Shown here: in pieces, positions 52,572-62,549 of the stretch
Layout of the letters: the number at the start of each line of letters is the position of its first letter
Numbering within the stretch: the stretch's first letter is position 1
Origin: Uliginosibacterium sp036017065
Lineage (GTDB): Bacteria; Pseudomonadota; Gammaproteobacteria; Burkholderiales; Rhodocyclaceae
DNA length: 64,000 nt
Assembly: GCF_036017065.1 (NCBI RefSeq)
Contig: NZ_JAYXHR010000004.1
Span: forward strand, 186,001 to 250,000
Direction: 5' to 3'
Made by a program: the position numbers and the translations under genes
Notes under the pieces: model-generated
Told to the model about the DNA's origin: nothing
Seen by the model: only the letters and a program-made list of their open reading frames with translations
The model's database searches: none

Positions 52572-52598
52572 AAGAGGTGGCGGGCGCGGCTTGCCGCC

Positions 52599-53963
52599 TC
52601 AGGCAGGCCTTGCCGCAAGCAGATGTGCGAGCGCCAGCTCCGGCTGTCGCGCGAGACGGCCGAAGACGTCCAGGAAAGCGGGCAGCCAGTGCTGTGACGC
52701 CACTTCCTCCTGCTCCGCACCGACCCGCAGGATCAGGCCGATCTGCCCGTTCACCGAATGCAGCCAGATCTTGAGCACGTTGCGGGTGAAGCCGGTCAGC
52801 GGCATGGGCTGGAACCGTGCGCGGAACCGGCCCTCCGGATCGTCATCGACCAGCAGGTCGTCCGCGGGTGGAAAGACATTCACCAGGTAGACATCGAAAG
52901 GGTTGCCACCGGCCATGACCGGATGCGTGCGCAGATGCGTGTCCAGCAGTGACCAGGGAATGGCGCCGAAGCGCATCGTCGACAGGCTGCCCTGCTGGAC
53001 ATGGCGCAGGAACTGGGCGGCATGCGTGCCCTCGTCGATGTTCACGAACAACGGCACGTCGTTGGCCAGGAAGCCGACGATCTCGTCGCTGCCCGCGACG
53101 ACGCGATTGGAAAACGGCATGCGCAGGCAAAGCTGGCGTTGCCCGAAGACGCGTGCCAACGCCAGGCAGGCCCCCGCCATCAGCACGTTGAACAGGCCGG
53201 CGCGACTGTCGCGCGCCAGTGCCGCCAGTGCATCGCTCAAAGCGGGGTGGAAGCGGTGGCGGATGGCCACGGAGTGACGCGGGGGCAGGGCGCGATGCTC
53301 GTGTCCCGGCGCGGAGGCATGCATCTGCCCGATGCCATGCACGACCTGGCCGGCCAAGGCATCGAACTTCGACCGGAAGTCGTCGGTGTCCGCCCAGGTG
53401 CGCTGGCTGCCGACGAAGTCGCGCAAGGTCCAGCGCGGCGCCGTGGCCCGCAGCGGGCGGTTGCGCGCCAGCGCCGCGTAGTCCTGCCAGATGCCGCGGA
53501 TCAGCAGGCGCATCGACACGGCATCGGAGGCGATGTGCGGCATGCTGATCGCAAATACCGATGAGCCGTCCGCGAGATGCAGCAGCAGTCCTCTGAGCCA
53601 GTGCTCATCGCTGGCGCGGAAGGCACGGTTGCAGAAGCCGGACAGCGCCTCATCCACGGCGGCGTCGCCGGGCATGGCGTCCAGCAGTCGTGTGCTCAGC
53701 GTGGTGTTGGGGATGTCGGCGGGGCGGACGAGGCGCTGGAAAGCCGTCCCACCGGTCGGGACGAAGCGTGTCCGCACCCCTTCGTGCCGTGCCGCCGCGG
53801 CTTCCAGGCAATGCCGCAGCCACGCCTCGTCGATGCGGGCGTCGTATGCGATGGCGGCATTCACGTTGGACGACAGGCCGCTTTCGTCGAGCAGCCAGGG
53901 CAGGGCCCGCTCTTCCTGGAAGGAGAGCTGGGTGCAAACCGGGTGTGGGGTCAGCTTGAGCAT
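52599..53963 (-). CDS. Stand-alone NRPS-type condensation-domain protein
   Basis: 454 aa from the ATG 53961-53963. The active-site HHxxxDG motif is here MPHIASDAVS: H143 and D147 are kept, the first His is Pro and the Gly is Ala. FLANDVPLFVNI stands for the later C-domain motif. The domain fills the whole protein; no adenylation, carrier or thioesterase domain is in the window. Could be a free condensation enzyme, a PapA-like acyltransferase or a fatty-ester synthase. Convergent with the DUF1501 gene and 165 bases from the divergent tsaB. Confidence 0.8.
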   Translation of the reverse strand: MLKLTPHPVCTQLSFQEERALPWLLDESGLSSNVNAAIAYDARIDEAWLRHCLEAAAARHEGVRTRFVPTGGTAFQRLVRPADIPNTTLSTRLLDAMPGDAAVDEALSGFCNRAFRASDEHWLRGLLLHLADGSSVFAISMPHIASDAVSMRLLIRGIWQDYAALARNRPLRATAPRWTLRDFVGSQRTWADTDDFRSKFDALAGQVVHGIGQMHASAPGHEHRALPPRHSVAIRHRFHPALSDALAALARDSRAGLFNVLMAGACLALARVFGQRQLCLRMPFSNRVVAGSDEIVGFLANDVPLFVNIDEGTHAAQFLRHVQQGSLSTMRFGAIPWSLLDTHLRTHPVMAGGNPFDVYLVNVFPPADDLLVDDDPEGRFRARFQPMPLTGFTRNVLKIWLHSVNGQIGLILRVGAEQEEVASQHWLPAFLDVFGRLARQPELALAHLLAARPA

Positions 53964-54128
53964 GTCTCGTTCGTGGGCATGATGACGGCCCGGCCGGCAG
54001 GCCCGGGGATGAGCCGCGCATTCTGCGCGCATGCAATCCCCGGCGGCGCGCCGCTGGACGATCGTCGGCGGTGCCGGTGCAAGGTAGGCCGGGTGTCGGC
54101 ACCCGCCGCGCGGTAAAATCGCCGGCCC

Positions 54129-54812
54129 ATGCGCATCCTTGCCCTCGAAACCTCCTGTGAAGTCGGCTCCATCGCCCTGCTGGACGGCGAGCAGCTTCAC
54201 GTCCGTTTGCTGGAAGGCAGCGGTGCCGGCCATTCCGCCAGCGTGATGCCGGCCCTGCGCGCCCTGCTGGGCGATACCGGCCTGCGTATCGCGGACTGCG
54301 ACGTGGTGGCCTTCGGTGCCGGGCCGGGCGCCTTCACCGGCCTGCGACTGGCCTGTGGTGTGGCGCAGGGACTGGCGCTGGGTGCGGACATTCCGGTCGC
54401 GCCGGTGAGCAGCCTGCTGGCGCTGGCGACCGCGTCCGATGCGCCGCGCATCTACTGCGCGATGGATGCGCGCATGAACGAGGCCTACATCGCGGCGTAC
54501 GAGCGCGTGGGCGGCGGGCTGATCGAACGCATCCTGCCGGTCTGCGTGCCGCCGGACCAGGCGCCGCTGCCGGAAGGCGAAGGCTGGCTGGGCGTCGGTA
54601 CGGCGTTCCGTGCCTATCCGGCGCTGCAGGACAGGCTTGGCGACAGCGTGACGGTGGGCGATGCCGCCGCCGTACCGGGCGCCGCCCTGGTGGCGGAACT
54701 GGCCCGCGACCGTGCCCTGTGGATCGACCCGGCGCTGGCGGCGCCGCACTATGTGCGCGACAAGGTGGCGCAGACGGTGGCCGAGCGTCTGGCGCAAGGC
54801 GGCCGCGCATGA
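54129..54812 (+). CDS. tsaB: tRNA threonylcarbamoyladenosine protein TsaB
   Basis: 227 aa; scaffold of the TsaB-TsaD-TsaE complex that makes t6A37 on ANN-reading tRNAs. ILALETSCEVGSIALLDG, GAGPGAFTGLRLACGVAQGLA and DARMNEAYIAAY are signatures. First gene of tsaB-rimI-udg; its stop overlaps the rimI start (ATGA). Confidence 0.96.
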   Translation: MRILALETSCEVGSIALLDGEQLHVRLLEGSGAGHSASVMPALRALLGDTGLRIADCDVVAFGAGPGAFTGLRLACGVAQGLALGADIPVAPVSSLLALATASDAPRIYCAMDARMNEAYIAAYERVGGGLIERILPVCVPPDQAPLPEGEGWLGVGTAFRAYPALQDRLGDSVTVGDAAAVPGAALVAELARDRALWIDPALAAPHYVRDKVAQTVAERLAQGGRA

Positions 54813-55303
54813 GCGGAGCCGCCGTGAATGCAGCGTGCGTCTGCGCGCCCATGCAGGAAGACGACCTGGACTGGGTGGTGCGCCTGGAGCATCACCTGCA
54901 CGCCTCGCCGTGGTCGCGCGGACATTTCGTGGATTCGCTGCAGGCCGGGTACAGCTGCTGGGTTCTGCATAGCGACGGCGAACGTGTCGGCTACGCGGTG
55001 ATGATGGCGGTGCTGGACGAGGCCCACCTGCTCAACATCTGCGTCGACCAGGCGCGCCAGCGTCAGGGCTGGGGTGCGCATCTGCTGGCGCATCTGTGCC
55101 AGGTGGCGCGTCGTGCCGGCGCCACCCAGATGTTCCTGGAGGTCCGGCCGTCCAACCTGCCGGCGCAGGCCTTGTACGCCCGTAGCGGTTTTGCGCAGAT
55201 CGCGCGCCGCAAGGCTTACTACCCCGGCCATGCCGGCGTGGGCGGCCGCGAGGACGCCCTGGTCCTGCGGCGTGATCTGACCAGCCTGGAGATGGCACCG
55301 TGA
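54809..55303 (+). CDS. rimI: Ribosomal-protein-S18-alanine N-acetyltransferase
   Basis: 164 aa from the ATG overlapping tsaB. GNAT fold with acetyl-CoA loop VDQARQRQGWGAHLLAHL, EVRPSNLPAQALYARSGF and RRKAYYPG. Target by family: N-terminus of S18. Overlaps the udg GTG by four bases (GTGA). Confidence 0.93.
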   Translation: MSGAAVNAACVCAPMQEDDLDWVVRLEHHLHASPWSRGHFVDSLQAGYSCWVLHSDGERVGYAVMMAVLDEAHLLNICVDQARQRQGWGAHLLAHLCQVARRAGATQMFLEVRPSNLPAQALYARSGFAQIARRKAYYPGHAGVGGREDALVLRRDLTSLEMAP

Positions 55304-56172
55304 GTGATCCGCACGATCCGAAACGTGCCCGGCTGCTGGCCGAGATGGGCATCAAGCCGCTGTGGCGCCTGCGCGATGGCGAGGCCGGCGACGGTGCTGC
55401 AACCGCGGTCGCCGTGGCCGATGCCGTCGTCGTGGATGCCCCGGCCGAGGTCGTTGCCACGCCCCTCGTTGCCACGCCCCGGGCTGTCGAACAGCCTGCC
55501 ACCGTCAGGCCGCCGGCACCTGCGATGCCCGTGGCGCCACAGCGTCCGCCGGCGACGCCCGCGTCGGTGCCGGCGGTTGTCGCGCCGGCTGCGCATGCCG
55601 CTGCGGTCGCCAGCATGGACTGGGACACGCTGCGCCAGACGGTGCTCGACTGCCGCGCCTGCGGCCTGTGCAAGCAGCGCAAGCAGGCGGTGTTCGGCGT
55701 CGGCGACCAGCAGGCCGACTGGATGTTCGTCGGCGAAGGCCCGGGCGCGGAAGAGGACGAGCGCGGCGACCCGTTCGTGGGGCAGGCCGGCAAGCTGCTG
55801 GACAACATGCTGGCGGCCATCGACCTGAAGCGCGGCCAGGACGTCTACATCGCCAACGCGGTGAAGTGCAGGCCGCCCGGCAACCGCACGCCGGAGCCGC
55901 ATGAAACCGCCGCCTGCCATCCTTACCTGGCGCGCCAGGTGGAGCTGCTGCAGCCCAGGCTCATCGTGGCGCTGGGGCGTCCGGCGGCACAGACGCTGCT
56001 GAACGAAGAGATCAAGATTTCCGCGGCACGCGGCAAGCGCTTCCAGTACATGGGCGTGCCGGTGGTGGTGACCTATCACCCGGCCTACCTGCTGCGCAAC
56101 CTGACCGACAAGTCCAAGGCCTGGGAGGACCTGTGCTTCGCCCAGGACCTGATGGCCGAGCTGAAGGCCTAG
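55300..56172 (+). CDS. Uracil-DNA glycosylase, Fe-S family (type 4/5)
   Basis: 290 aa, GTG start. The first 105 residues are an Ala/Pro/Val-rich spacer; the catalytic part has LDCRACGLCKQR and later CRPPGNRTPEP for the Fe-S cluster, motif A VGEGPGAEEDERGDPFVGQAGKLLD and VTYHPAYLLR. Removes uracil from DNA. Third gene of tsaB-rimI-udg, a group common in betaproteobacteria. Confidence 0.93.
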   Translation: MSDPHDPKRARLLAEMGIKPLWRLRDGEAGDGAATAVAVADAVVVDAPAEVVATPLVATPRAVEQPATVRPPAPAMPVAPQRPPATPASVPAVVAPAAHAAAVASMDWDTLRQTVLDCRACGLCKQRKQAVFGVGDQQADWMFVGEGPGAEEDERGDPFVGQAGKLLDNMLAAIDLKRGQDVYIANAVKCRPPGNRTPEPHETAACHPYLARQVELLQPRLIVALGRPAAQTLLNEEIKISAARGKRFQYMGVPVVVTYHPAYLLRNLTDKSKAWEDLCFAQDLMAELKA

Positions 56173-56190
56173 TGGGCTTGTGAGAGCAGC

Positions 56191-56201
56191 GGGGGGGGGG
56201 G
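56191..56201 (+). repeat. Homopolymeric tract of 11 G
   Basis: Eleven consecutive G between the udg gene and the exporter gene, 187 bases before the exporter start. Tracts of this length slip readily in replication. Confidence 0.95.
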
Positions 56202-56387
56202 CAGCGCTTCTGCGGGGCTGGATGCGAATCTGAGCCAGCGCAAGCGCGCGGCCTGCCGGACTCATAGAATGTGCAACGGGAATGCTGCAATGCCGCGTCG
56301 GCTTCTTTCGCCGGTGCGTGCGGCGCGCCCATCAGCCAGTACATCCAACCAGACGATCTCCGCCGTTCGCTCAGCAGGCCGCCCACC

Positions 56388-57632
56388 ATGACCCGCCCGG
56401 ATGAACCCCGCATTGCGCTGCTGCAACTCGCCGCACGCCTGTTGCTGACCTACAACCTGCGTACCCATCAGTTGCGCGACCGGCTGCAGTCGCTGGCGCA
56501 CAAGCTCGGGCTGTCGGTGCAGGTCAGCATCCTGTACCGCAGCATCAACATCTTCGTGGCCGATGGGCCGATCCTGCATGCGCAGACGGCCGAGCTACGC
56601 ATCAACGTCGCCATCGCCTCGCGCGTGCTGTCGATACTTGACGACATCGAGGCGGACCACATCGACGTGGCCGAGGGCCTGCGCCGCCTGCAGGAAGCCG
56701 AGAGCACGGCCGAACGCCACCCGCGCTGGATACTCGCGCTCATCTTCGGGCTGGCGGCCTCCGCACTGGCCGCGCTGCTGTCGGCCGACATGGCCGGCAT
56801 GGTCGTCACCGGCGTGTCGTCCGCCCTCGGCCTCCTGCTGCGGCAGGAGATGGGCAAGCGCCACATGATGCTGCTGTCCCTGCCTTTCTCGGCGGCCTTC
56901 GTCGGCTCGGTGCTGGGCGGCATCGTGATCCTGATGGAATGGACCAGCACGCCGGGTATCTGCCTCATCGTGCCGGCACTGATGCTGGTGCCCGGACCGC
57001 ACCTCATCAACGGCCTGTACGACACGCTGGAAAACCACCTTCAGACCGGCATGGCCCGCCTGTTCCTGGCGCTGGGCATCCTGCTGGCGGCGGCGCTGGG
57101 CATCTTCCTGGGTGCCTGGCTGGTGCTCGGTGCCACGGTCGTGCCGCCCTGGCAGGGGCCCGCGCAACCGATCCCGCTGTGGATGGACGTGGTGCTGGCC
57201 GGCGTCGCGTCCTGTGGCTTCGGCGCGTTCTACAACGCGCCCTGGCGGGTGCTGTGGACGTCCATTGCGTGCGGCATGGTGGGGCATGGGGTTCGTTACC
57301 TCAGCCTGCTCGAAGGCATTTCCCTGCCGGTGTCGACGCTGTTCGCCTGCGTGGCCATCGGCGTCATGGCTGCGGTGATGAGCCGCCGCCTGCGCGTACC
57401 TTTTGCCGCCGTGGCGTTTGCCGGCGCCGTGCCGATGATGCCGGGCGTGCTGTTCTTCCAGTCCTTCGGCGGCGCGATGCAGATCGCCATGGCCGGGCCG
57501 GGCGCCCATCTGGCGCTGATCTCGCATACCGCCTCGGCCCTCCTGCATGCGTTGCTGGTGGTCGGTGCGATGGGGCTGGGGCTGCTGCTGGGTGCCGCAC
57601 CGATAGGCCGGTTGCAGCGACTCAAGCGCTGA
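56388..57632 (+). CDS. ThrE-type threonine/serine exporter family protein
   Basis: 414 aa. N-terminal cytoplasmic part of DUF1212 type (about 1-115; LLQLAARLLLTYNLRTHQLRDRLQSLAHKLGL), then about ten membrane segments in two bundles (ILALIFGLAASALAALLSADM, ...FAAVAFAGAVPMMPGVLFFQSFGGAMQIA). The ATG at 56388 has no strong ribosome site. Export of Thr/Ser is by family only. Behind the 11-G tract at 56191. Confidence 0.85.
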   Translation: MTRPDEPRIALLQLAARLLLTYNLRTHQLRDRLQSLAHKLGLSVQVSILYRSINIFVADGPILHAQTAELRINVAIASRVLSILDDIEADHIDVAEGLRRLQEAESTAERHPRWILALIFGLAASALAALLSADMAGMVVTGVSSALGLLLRQEMGKRHMMLLSLPFSAAFVGSVLGGIVILMEWTSTPGICLIVPALMLVPGPHLINGLYDTLENHLQTGMARLFLALGILLAAALGIFLGAWLVLGATVVPPWQGPAQPIPLWMDVVLAGVASCGFGAFYNAPWRVLWTSIACGMVGHGVRYLSLLEGISLPVSTLFACVAIGVMAAVMSRRLRVPFAAVAFAGAVPMMPGVLFFQSFGGAMQIAMAGPGAHLALISHTASALLHALLVVGAMGLGLLLGAAPIGRLQRLKR

Positions 57633-57696
57633 GCGTCGGCGACCGATGCGCTGAGCAAGCCCATCCGGCAGGCCGCGCTGTCACAATAGCGGCCGC

Positions 57697-59526
<1,830 letters not shown>

Positions 59527-59570
59527 ACCCGCCGGCACAATCCGTCTCGCATCACAACCGCGGCACCAAG

Positions 59571-59599
59571 AAAAAAGCCGACGCCCGGGGCGTCGGCTT
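59571..59599. terminator. Terminator between recQ and pectate lyase A
   Basis: AAGCCGACGCCC and GGGCGTCGGCTT, 12-bp stem. On the minus strand it is followed by TTTT, so mainly it ends pectate lyase A. Confidence 0.88.
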
Positions 59600-59646
59600 G
59601 ATCATTGCAGGCCGGGGGTCAGCCGGCCTGTGCTGCGAGGTTTTGC

Positions 59647-60720
59647 TTAGAACGCGGTGACGTCGGACTTGCTGACGTTGCAGTTCGTGGTGTTCCAGAA
59701 CTCGCCGTACTTCTCGGTCGAGCCCGAACCCTTGACGATACCCTTCCACTCCACGCAAACCTTCGGGCTGCCCGACTTGTAACCCTTGATCTTCAGGTTA
59801 CGGATGGTGGCCTTGTCACCGTAGTTACGGTTCAGACCCACCACGTCGCCGACCGAGCCTTCGATGGTCACGTTGTTGATGCTGACGTTACGCGGGCCGC
59901 CGTTATTCGAGCAGTCACCGCACGAACGCCACAGCTTGCCGTTGCTGCCCTTCACGGTGAAGTTCTCGATGACGGTCGTGCTGTTCTTCGAGTTGTGCTG
60001 GAAGACCTTGTCGTCAGCGTTGTTCGAGGAACCGCCCGAGATCGTCAGCGTGCCGCCTTCGGTCAGGTTGGATGCAGCGTCTTCACACACGTCTTCCCAC
60101 ACCACGTTTTCCAGACGGCAGTTGCCGCTCTTGCAGTGGATACCGTCAGCAGCATTCTTGTTGACCACCAGGTTCTTCACCGTGGCGTTGTTCAGGGTCA
60201 GAACGGCCGACTGGCTCTCCGAACCACCCGAGCACGACGTGCCCAGCGTCTTGCCACCGCAATCCACCGTGGTGTTGCTGATGGTTGCACCGGCCACGCA
60301 GGAGCCGCTACCGGACGAGCTGCCGCCCGACGAGCTGGAGCTCGAGGAGGACGAGGAGCTGCTGGAGCTGGAGGAAGAAGACGAGCTGCTCGACGAAGAG
60401 CTGGAGCTCGACGACGAAGAGGACGACGAGCTGCTGGAGCTGGAGGACGACGACGAGGTCGTACCAGCGTAGGAACACCAGGCCGAAGCGGCGAAGCTGT
60501 TGCTCGGGAAGTTGCTGCTGGAGCAGGCGACGCTATTGGTGAAGGTGCCGTAGACGAAGCTGCCGGACTTGCCCAGGGCGACCGAGCGGGTGCCGCTGAA
60601 CGAGCAGGTGGCGCCGGTGTTCTGCGCGCACTTGGTGTAGCCGCTGGGGTAGTCGGTAGCGGCATGCGAAGAGAACGCCATGGCAGCTAGCAGGCCGCCG
60701 ACGAGAAGCTTGAACTTCAT
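59647..60720 (-). CDS. Secreted PL3-type pectate lyase A with poly-Ser linker
   Basis: 357 aa. Signal peptide MKFKLLVGGLLAAMAFSSHA/ATD; an N-terminal Cys-rich domain of about 65 residues (YTKCAQNTGATCSFSGTRSV... seen beside plant-cell-wall enzymes); a linker of 43 consecutive Ser (DNA 60328-60456); then a beta-helix catalytic domain from about 150: ADGIHCKSGNC, VVWEDVCEDAAS, KVFQHN, WRSCGDCSNNGGPR, LNRNYGDKATI. These are PL3 landmarks (cleaves polygalacturonate by beta-elimination). Ribosome site AGGAGACAG. Tandem to pectate lyase B and nearly identical in the first 80 residues. Confidence 0.88.
   Translation of the reverse strand: MKFKLLVGGLLAAMAFSSHAATDYPSGYTKCAQNTGATCSFSGTRSVALGKSGSFVYGTFTNSVACSSSNFPSNSFAASAWCSYAGTTSSSSSSSSSSSSSSSSSSSSSSSSSSSSSSSSSSSSSSSSSSSGGSSSGSGSCVAGATISNTTVDCGGKTLGTSCSGGSESQSAVLTLNNATVKNLVVNKNAADGIHCKSGNCRLENVVWEDVCEDAASNLTEGGTLTISGGSSNNADDKVFQHNSKNSTTVIENFTVKGSNGKLWRSCGDCSNNGGPRNVSINNVTIEGSVGDVVGLNRNYGDKATIRNLKIKGYKSGSPKVCVEWKGIVKGSGSTEKYGEFWNTTNCNVSKSDVTAF
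60328..60456 (-). repeat. Poly-serine linker of pectate lyase A (43 codons)
   Basis: 43 Ser codons in a row using a mixture of TCG, AGC, TCC and TCT. Confidence 0.95.
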
Positions 60721-60816
60721 GAGTGCTGTCTCCTAATTGGATGTTTGTTATGCCAACGCGGAATTCTCTTGAAGCCGACCTTGCTTCCTGCTTCAGGCCC
60801 CGCTTTTAACGCTGGC

Positions 60817-60837
60817 AGTTCGAAGCGTGGACGAACT
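60817..60837. promoter_or_regulatory. Dyad upstream of pectate lyase A (AGTTCG-N9-CGAACT)
   Basis: Perfect 6-bp dyad, 9-base spacer, 97 bases before the pectate lyase A start. An identical dyad with the same spacer lies before pectate lyase B. Shared adjoining AATTTGCAT/CTGCGAC at 60851-60865. Confidence 0.7.
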
Positions 60838-60930
60838 AACTCACATGGTCAATTTGCATTGCGACACAAATCATTGAAAACGTGATGAATGTCGGATTCG
60901 CGGAGTTGTGACGCAAACAGGTTTTGCACA

Positions 60931-60963
60931 AGAAAATGGCCGGCGCAGGGCCGGCCATTTTCA
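60931..60963 (-). terminator. Terminator of pectate lyase B
   Basis: AAAATGGCCGG, loop, CCGGCCATTTT, 24 bases past the pectate lyase B stop; minus strand ends in TTTT. Confidence 0.9.
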
Positions 60964-60986
60964 GCTTGCGATGAAGCGTCGCGTTA

Positions 60987-62111
60987 TCAGAGCGCGCTCA
61001 CGTCCGTCTTGCTCACGTCGCAGTACTGGGTGCCCCAGAACTCGCCGTACTTCTCGGTCGAGCCTTCCCCCTTCGGGATGCCCTTCCACTCTTCGCAAAC
61101 CTTCGGGCTGCCGGACTTGTAGTCCTTGATCTTCATGTTGCGGATCGTGGCCTTGTCGCCGTAGTTGCGGTTCACACCGATGATCGAACCGACCTTGGCA
61201 TTCACCGTCACGTTGTTGAAGCTGAAGTAGCGCGGGCCACCGTTGTCCGTGCAGTCACCACACGAGCGGGCCAGCTTGCCGTGCTCGCCCAGCGCGGTGA
61301 AGTCGCTGACGTTGATGGTGGTGTTACGGCCGTTGTTCTGGAAGATCTTGTCCGGCTTGCCACCCACGCCGCTGCTCGCGGAGTTGAAGGCGGAGCCGCC
61401 CTTGATGTTCATGGTGACACCACGCATGGCGTTGCCGATCGAGGCAGCGTCTTCGCAGATGTCTTCCCACACCACGTTCTCCAGGTTGCAGGTACCACCC
61501 GTGCAGTGGATGCCGTCCGAGCCGCCAGTGGCGGAGATGCGCACGTTCTTCACGGTGGCGTTGTTCAGCGTCAGCACCGGCGGCTGGCTTTCGTCGTCAC
61601 CCTTGCAGGACAGGCCGATCGTCTTGCCACCGCAATCCACCGTGGTGTTGCTGATGGTCGCGCCCGCCACGCAAGCGCCGCTGCCGCTCGACGAACCGCC
61701 GGAGCTGGACGACGAGCTGCTGGAGGAGCTGGAGCTCGACGAGGACGACGAGCTGGAACTGGATGAAGAAGAGCTGGAGGACGAGCTCGACGACGAAGAG
61801 GAGCTGGACGAGGAGGAGGACGAAGACGAAGAAGAGCTGGAGCTCGACGTCGTGCCGGCGTAGGAGCACCAGGCGGAAGAGGCAAAGCTGTTGCTCGGGA
61901 AGTTCGAGCTCTTGCAGGCCACGCTGGTGGTGAAGGTGCCATAAACGAAGCTGCCGGCCTTGCCCAGTGCGACGGAGCGCGTGCCGCTGAACGAGCAGGT
62001 GGCGCCGGTGTTCTGGGCGCACTTGGTGTAACCGCTGGGGTAGTCGGTAGCGGCGTGCGCACCGAACGCCATCGCGGCCAGCAGGCCGCCGACGAGAAGC
62101 TTGAACTTCAT
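60987..62111 (-). CDS. Secreted PL3-type pectate lyase B with poly-Ser linker
   Basis: 374 aa from the ATG 62109-62111 after ACAGGAGACAAC; the longer open frame upstream is not coding. Signal peptide ends FGAHA/ATD, then the same Cys-rich domain as lyase A, a linker of 49 Ser (61701-61847), and a PL3-type beta-helix: SDGIHCTGGTC, VVWEDICEDAASIGNAMRGV, KIFQNNGRNT, ARSCGDCTDNGGPR, VNRNYGDKATIRNMKIKDY. Slightly longer than lyase A by insertions after CEDAA. Confidence 0.88.
   Translation of the reverse strand: MKFKLLVGGLLAAMAFGAHAATDYPSGYTKCAQNTGATCSFSGTRSVALGKAGSFVYGTFTTSVACKSSNFPSNSFASSAWCSYAGTTSSSSSSSSSSSSSSSSSSSSSSSSSSSSSSSSSSSSSSSSSSSSSSSSSGGSSSGSGACVAGATISNTTVDCGGKTIGLSCKGDDESQPPVLTLNNATVKNVRISATGGSDGIHCTGGTCNLENVVWEDICEDAASIGNAMRGVTMNIKGGSAFNSASSGVGGKPDKIFQNNGRNTTINVSDFTALGEHGKLARSCGDCTDNGGPRYFSFNNVTVNAKVGSIIGVNRNYGDKATIRNMKIKDYKSGSPKVCEEWKGIPKGEGSTEKYGEFWGTQYCDVSKTDVSAL
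61701..61847 (-). repeat. Poly-serine linker of pectate lyase B (49 codons)
   Basis: 49 Ser codons in a row; all six Ser codons occur, including single AGT and TCA. Confidence 0.95.
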
Positions 62112-62198
62112 GACTTGTTGTCTCCTGTTGGAAGTCTTATAGCCAGCAGACAAGGCTGCAACGCCGGGTACCTCCCAGGCCCCGGCATGCCTGCTGAC

Positions 62199-62219
62199 AG
62201 TTCGAAGCATGGACGAACT
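62199..62219. promoter_or_regulatory. Dyad upstream of pectate lyase B (AGTTCG-N9-CGAACT)
   Basis: Same dyad and spacer as at 60817-60837, again about 90 bases before the start codon, with AATTTGCACTGCGACA at 62233-62248 beside it. Confidence 0.7.
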
Positions 62220-62461
62220 AAACTGGCACGGCAATTTGCACTGCGACAAAACGTGCAGAAATTCGCGAAAAAATGGTTTATGGTGTTTTCGTGGATTGGG
62301 GTGTCGGTCGTTCAGATTCTCTGAACCCGGCCCCGTGTCTGGCTTCACGGGTGTTGGGGAGCCTTCTGGGTACGCCGGTGATTGCCACCCGCATTGCCTG
62401 AATTGTTGCTTCCCATCGCGTCGCATACGGCTGTTTGTACGACATAGAAACAAACAACGCG

Positions 62462-62503
62462 AAAAGCAACGGGGCCCCGTGGAATGGTCCACGGGGCCCC
62501 GTT
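62462..62503 (-). terminator. Terminator of typA
   Basis: A perfect 16-bp stem (AACGGGGCCCCGTGGA and its complement) with a four-base loop, followed on the minus strand by GCTTTTC. Confidence 0.88.
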
Positions 62504-62549
62504 TGCCGGATTTCCGGCGCCGCGATAGAGCGGGGCCGGAGGGCGCTGA

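Larger units (their letters stand above)
62112..62549. other. 438-base gap before pectate lyase B
   Basis: Contains the lyase B promoter region and dyad (62199-62219) and at its far end the typA terminator. Between about 62250 and 62460 I see nothing else I can name; no gene-like frame with a ribosome site. Confidence 0.6.

Noticed and set aside
54719..54808. Extended rimI frame inside tsaB
   Set aside because: The ATG overlapping the tsaB stop gives the normal RimI length; the extension is tsaB in another frame.
59864..60472. Long plus-strand reading frame rich in Glu/Asp/Leu opposite pectate lyase A
   Set aside because: It is the complement of the poly-Ser linker; no ribosome site or domain, and the lyase frame has a signal peptide and family motifs. 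The same holds for 61243-61863.
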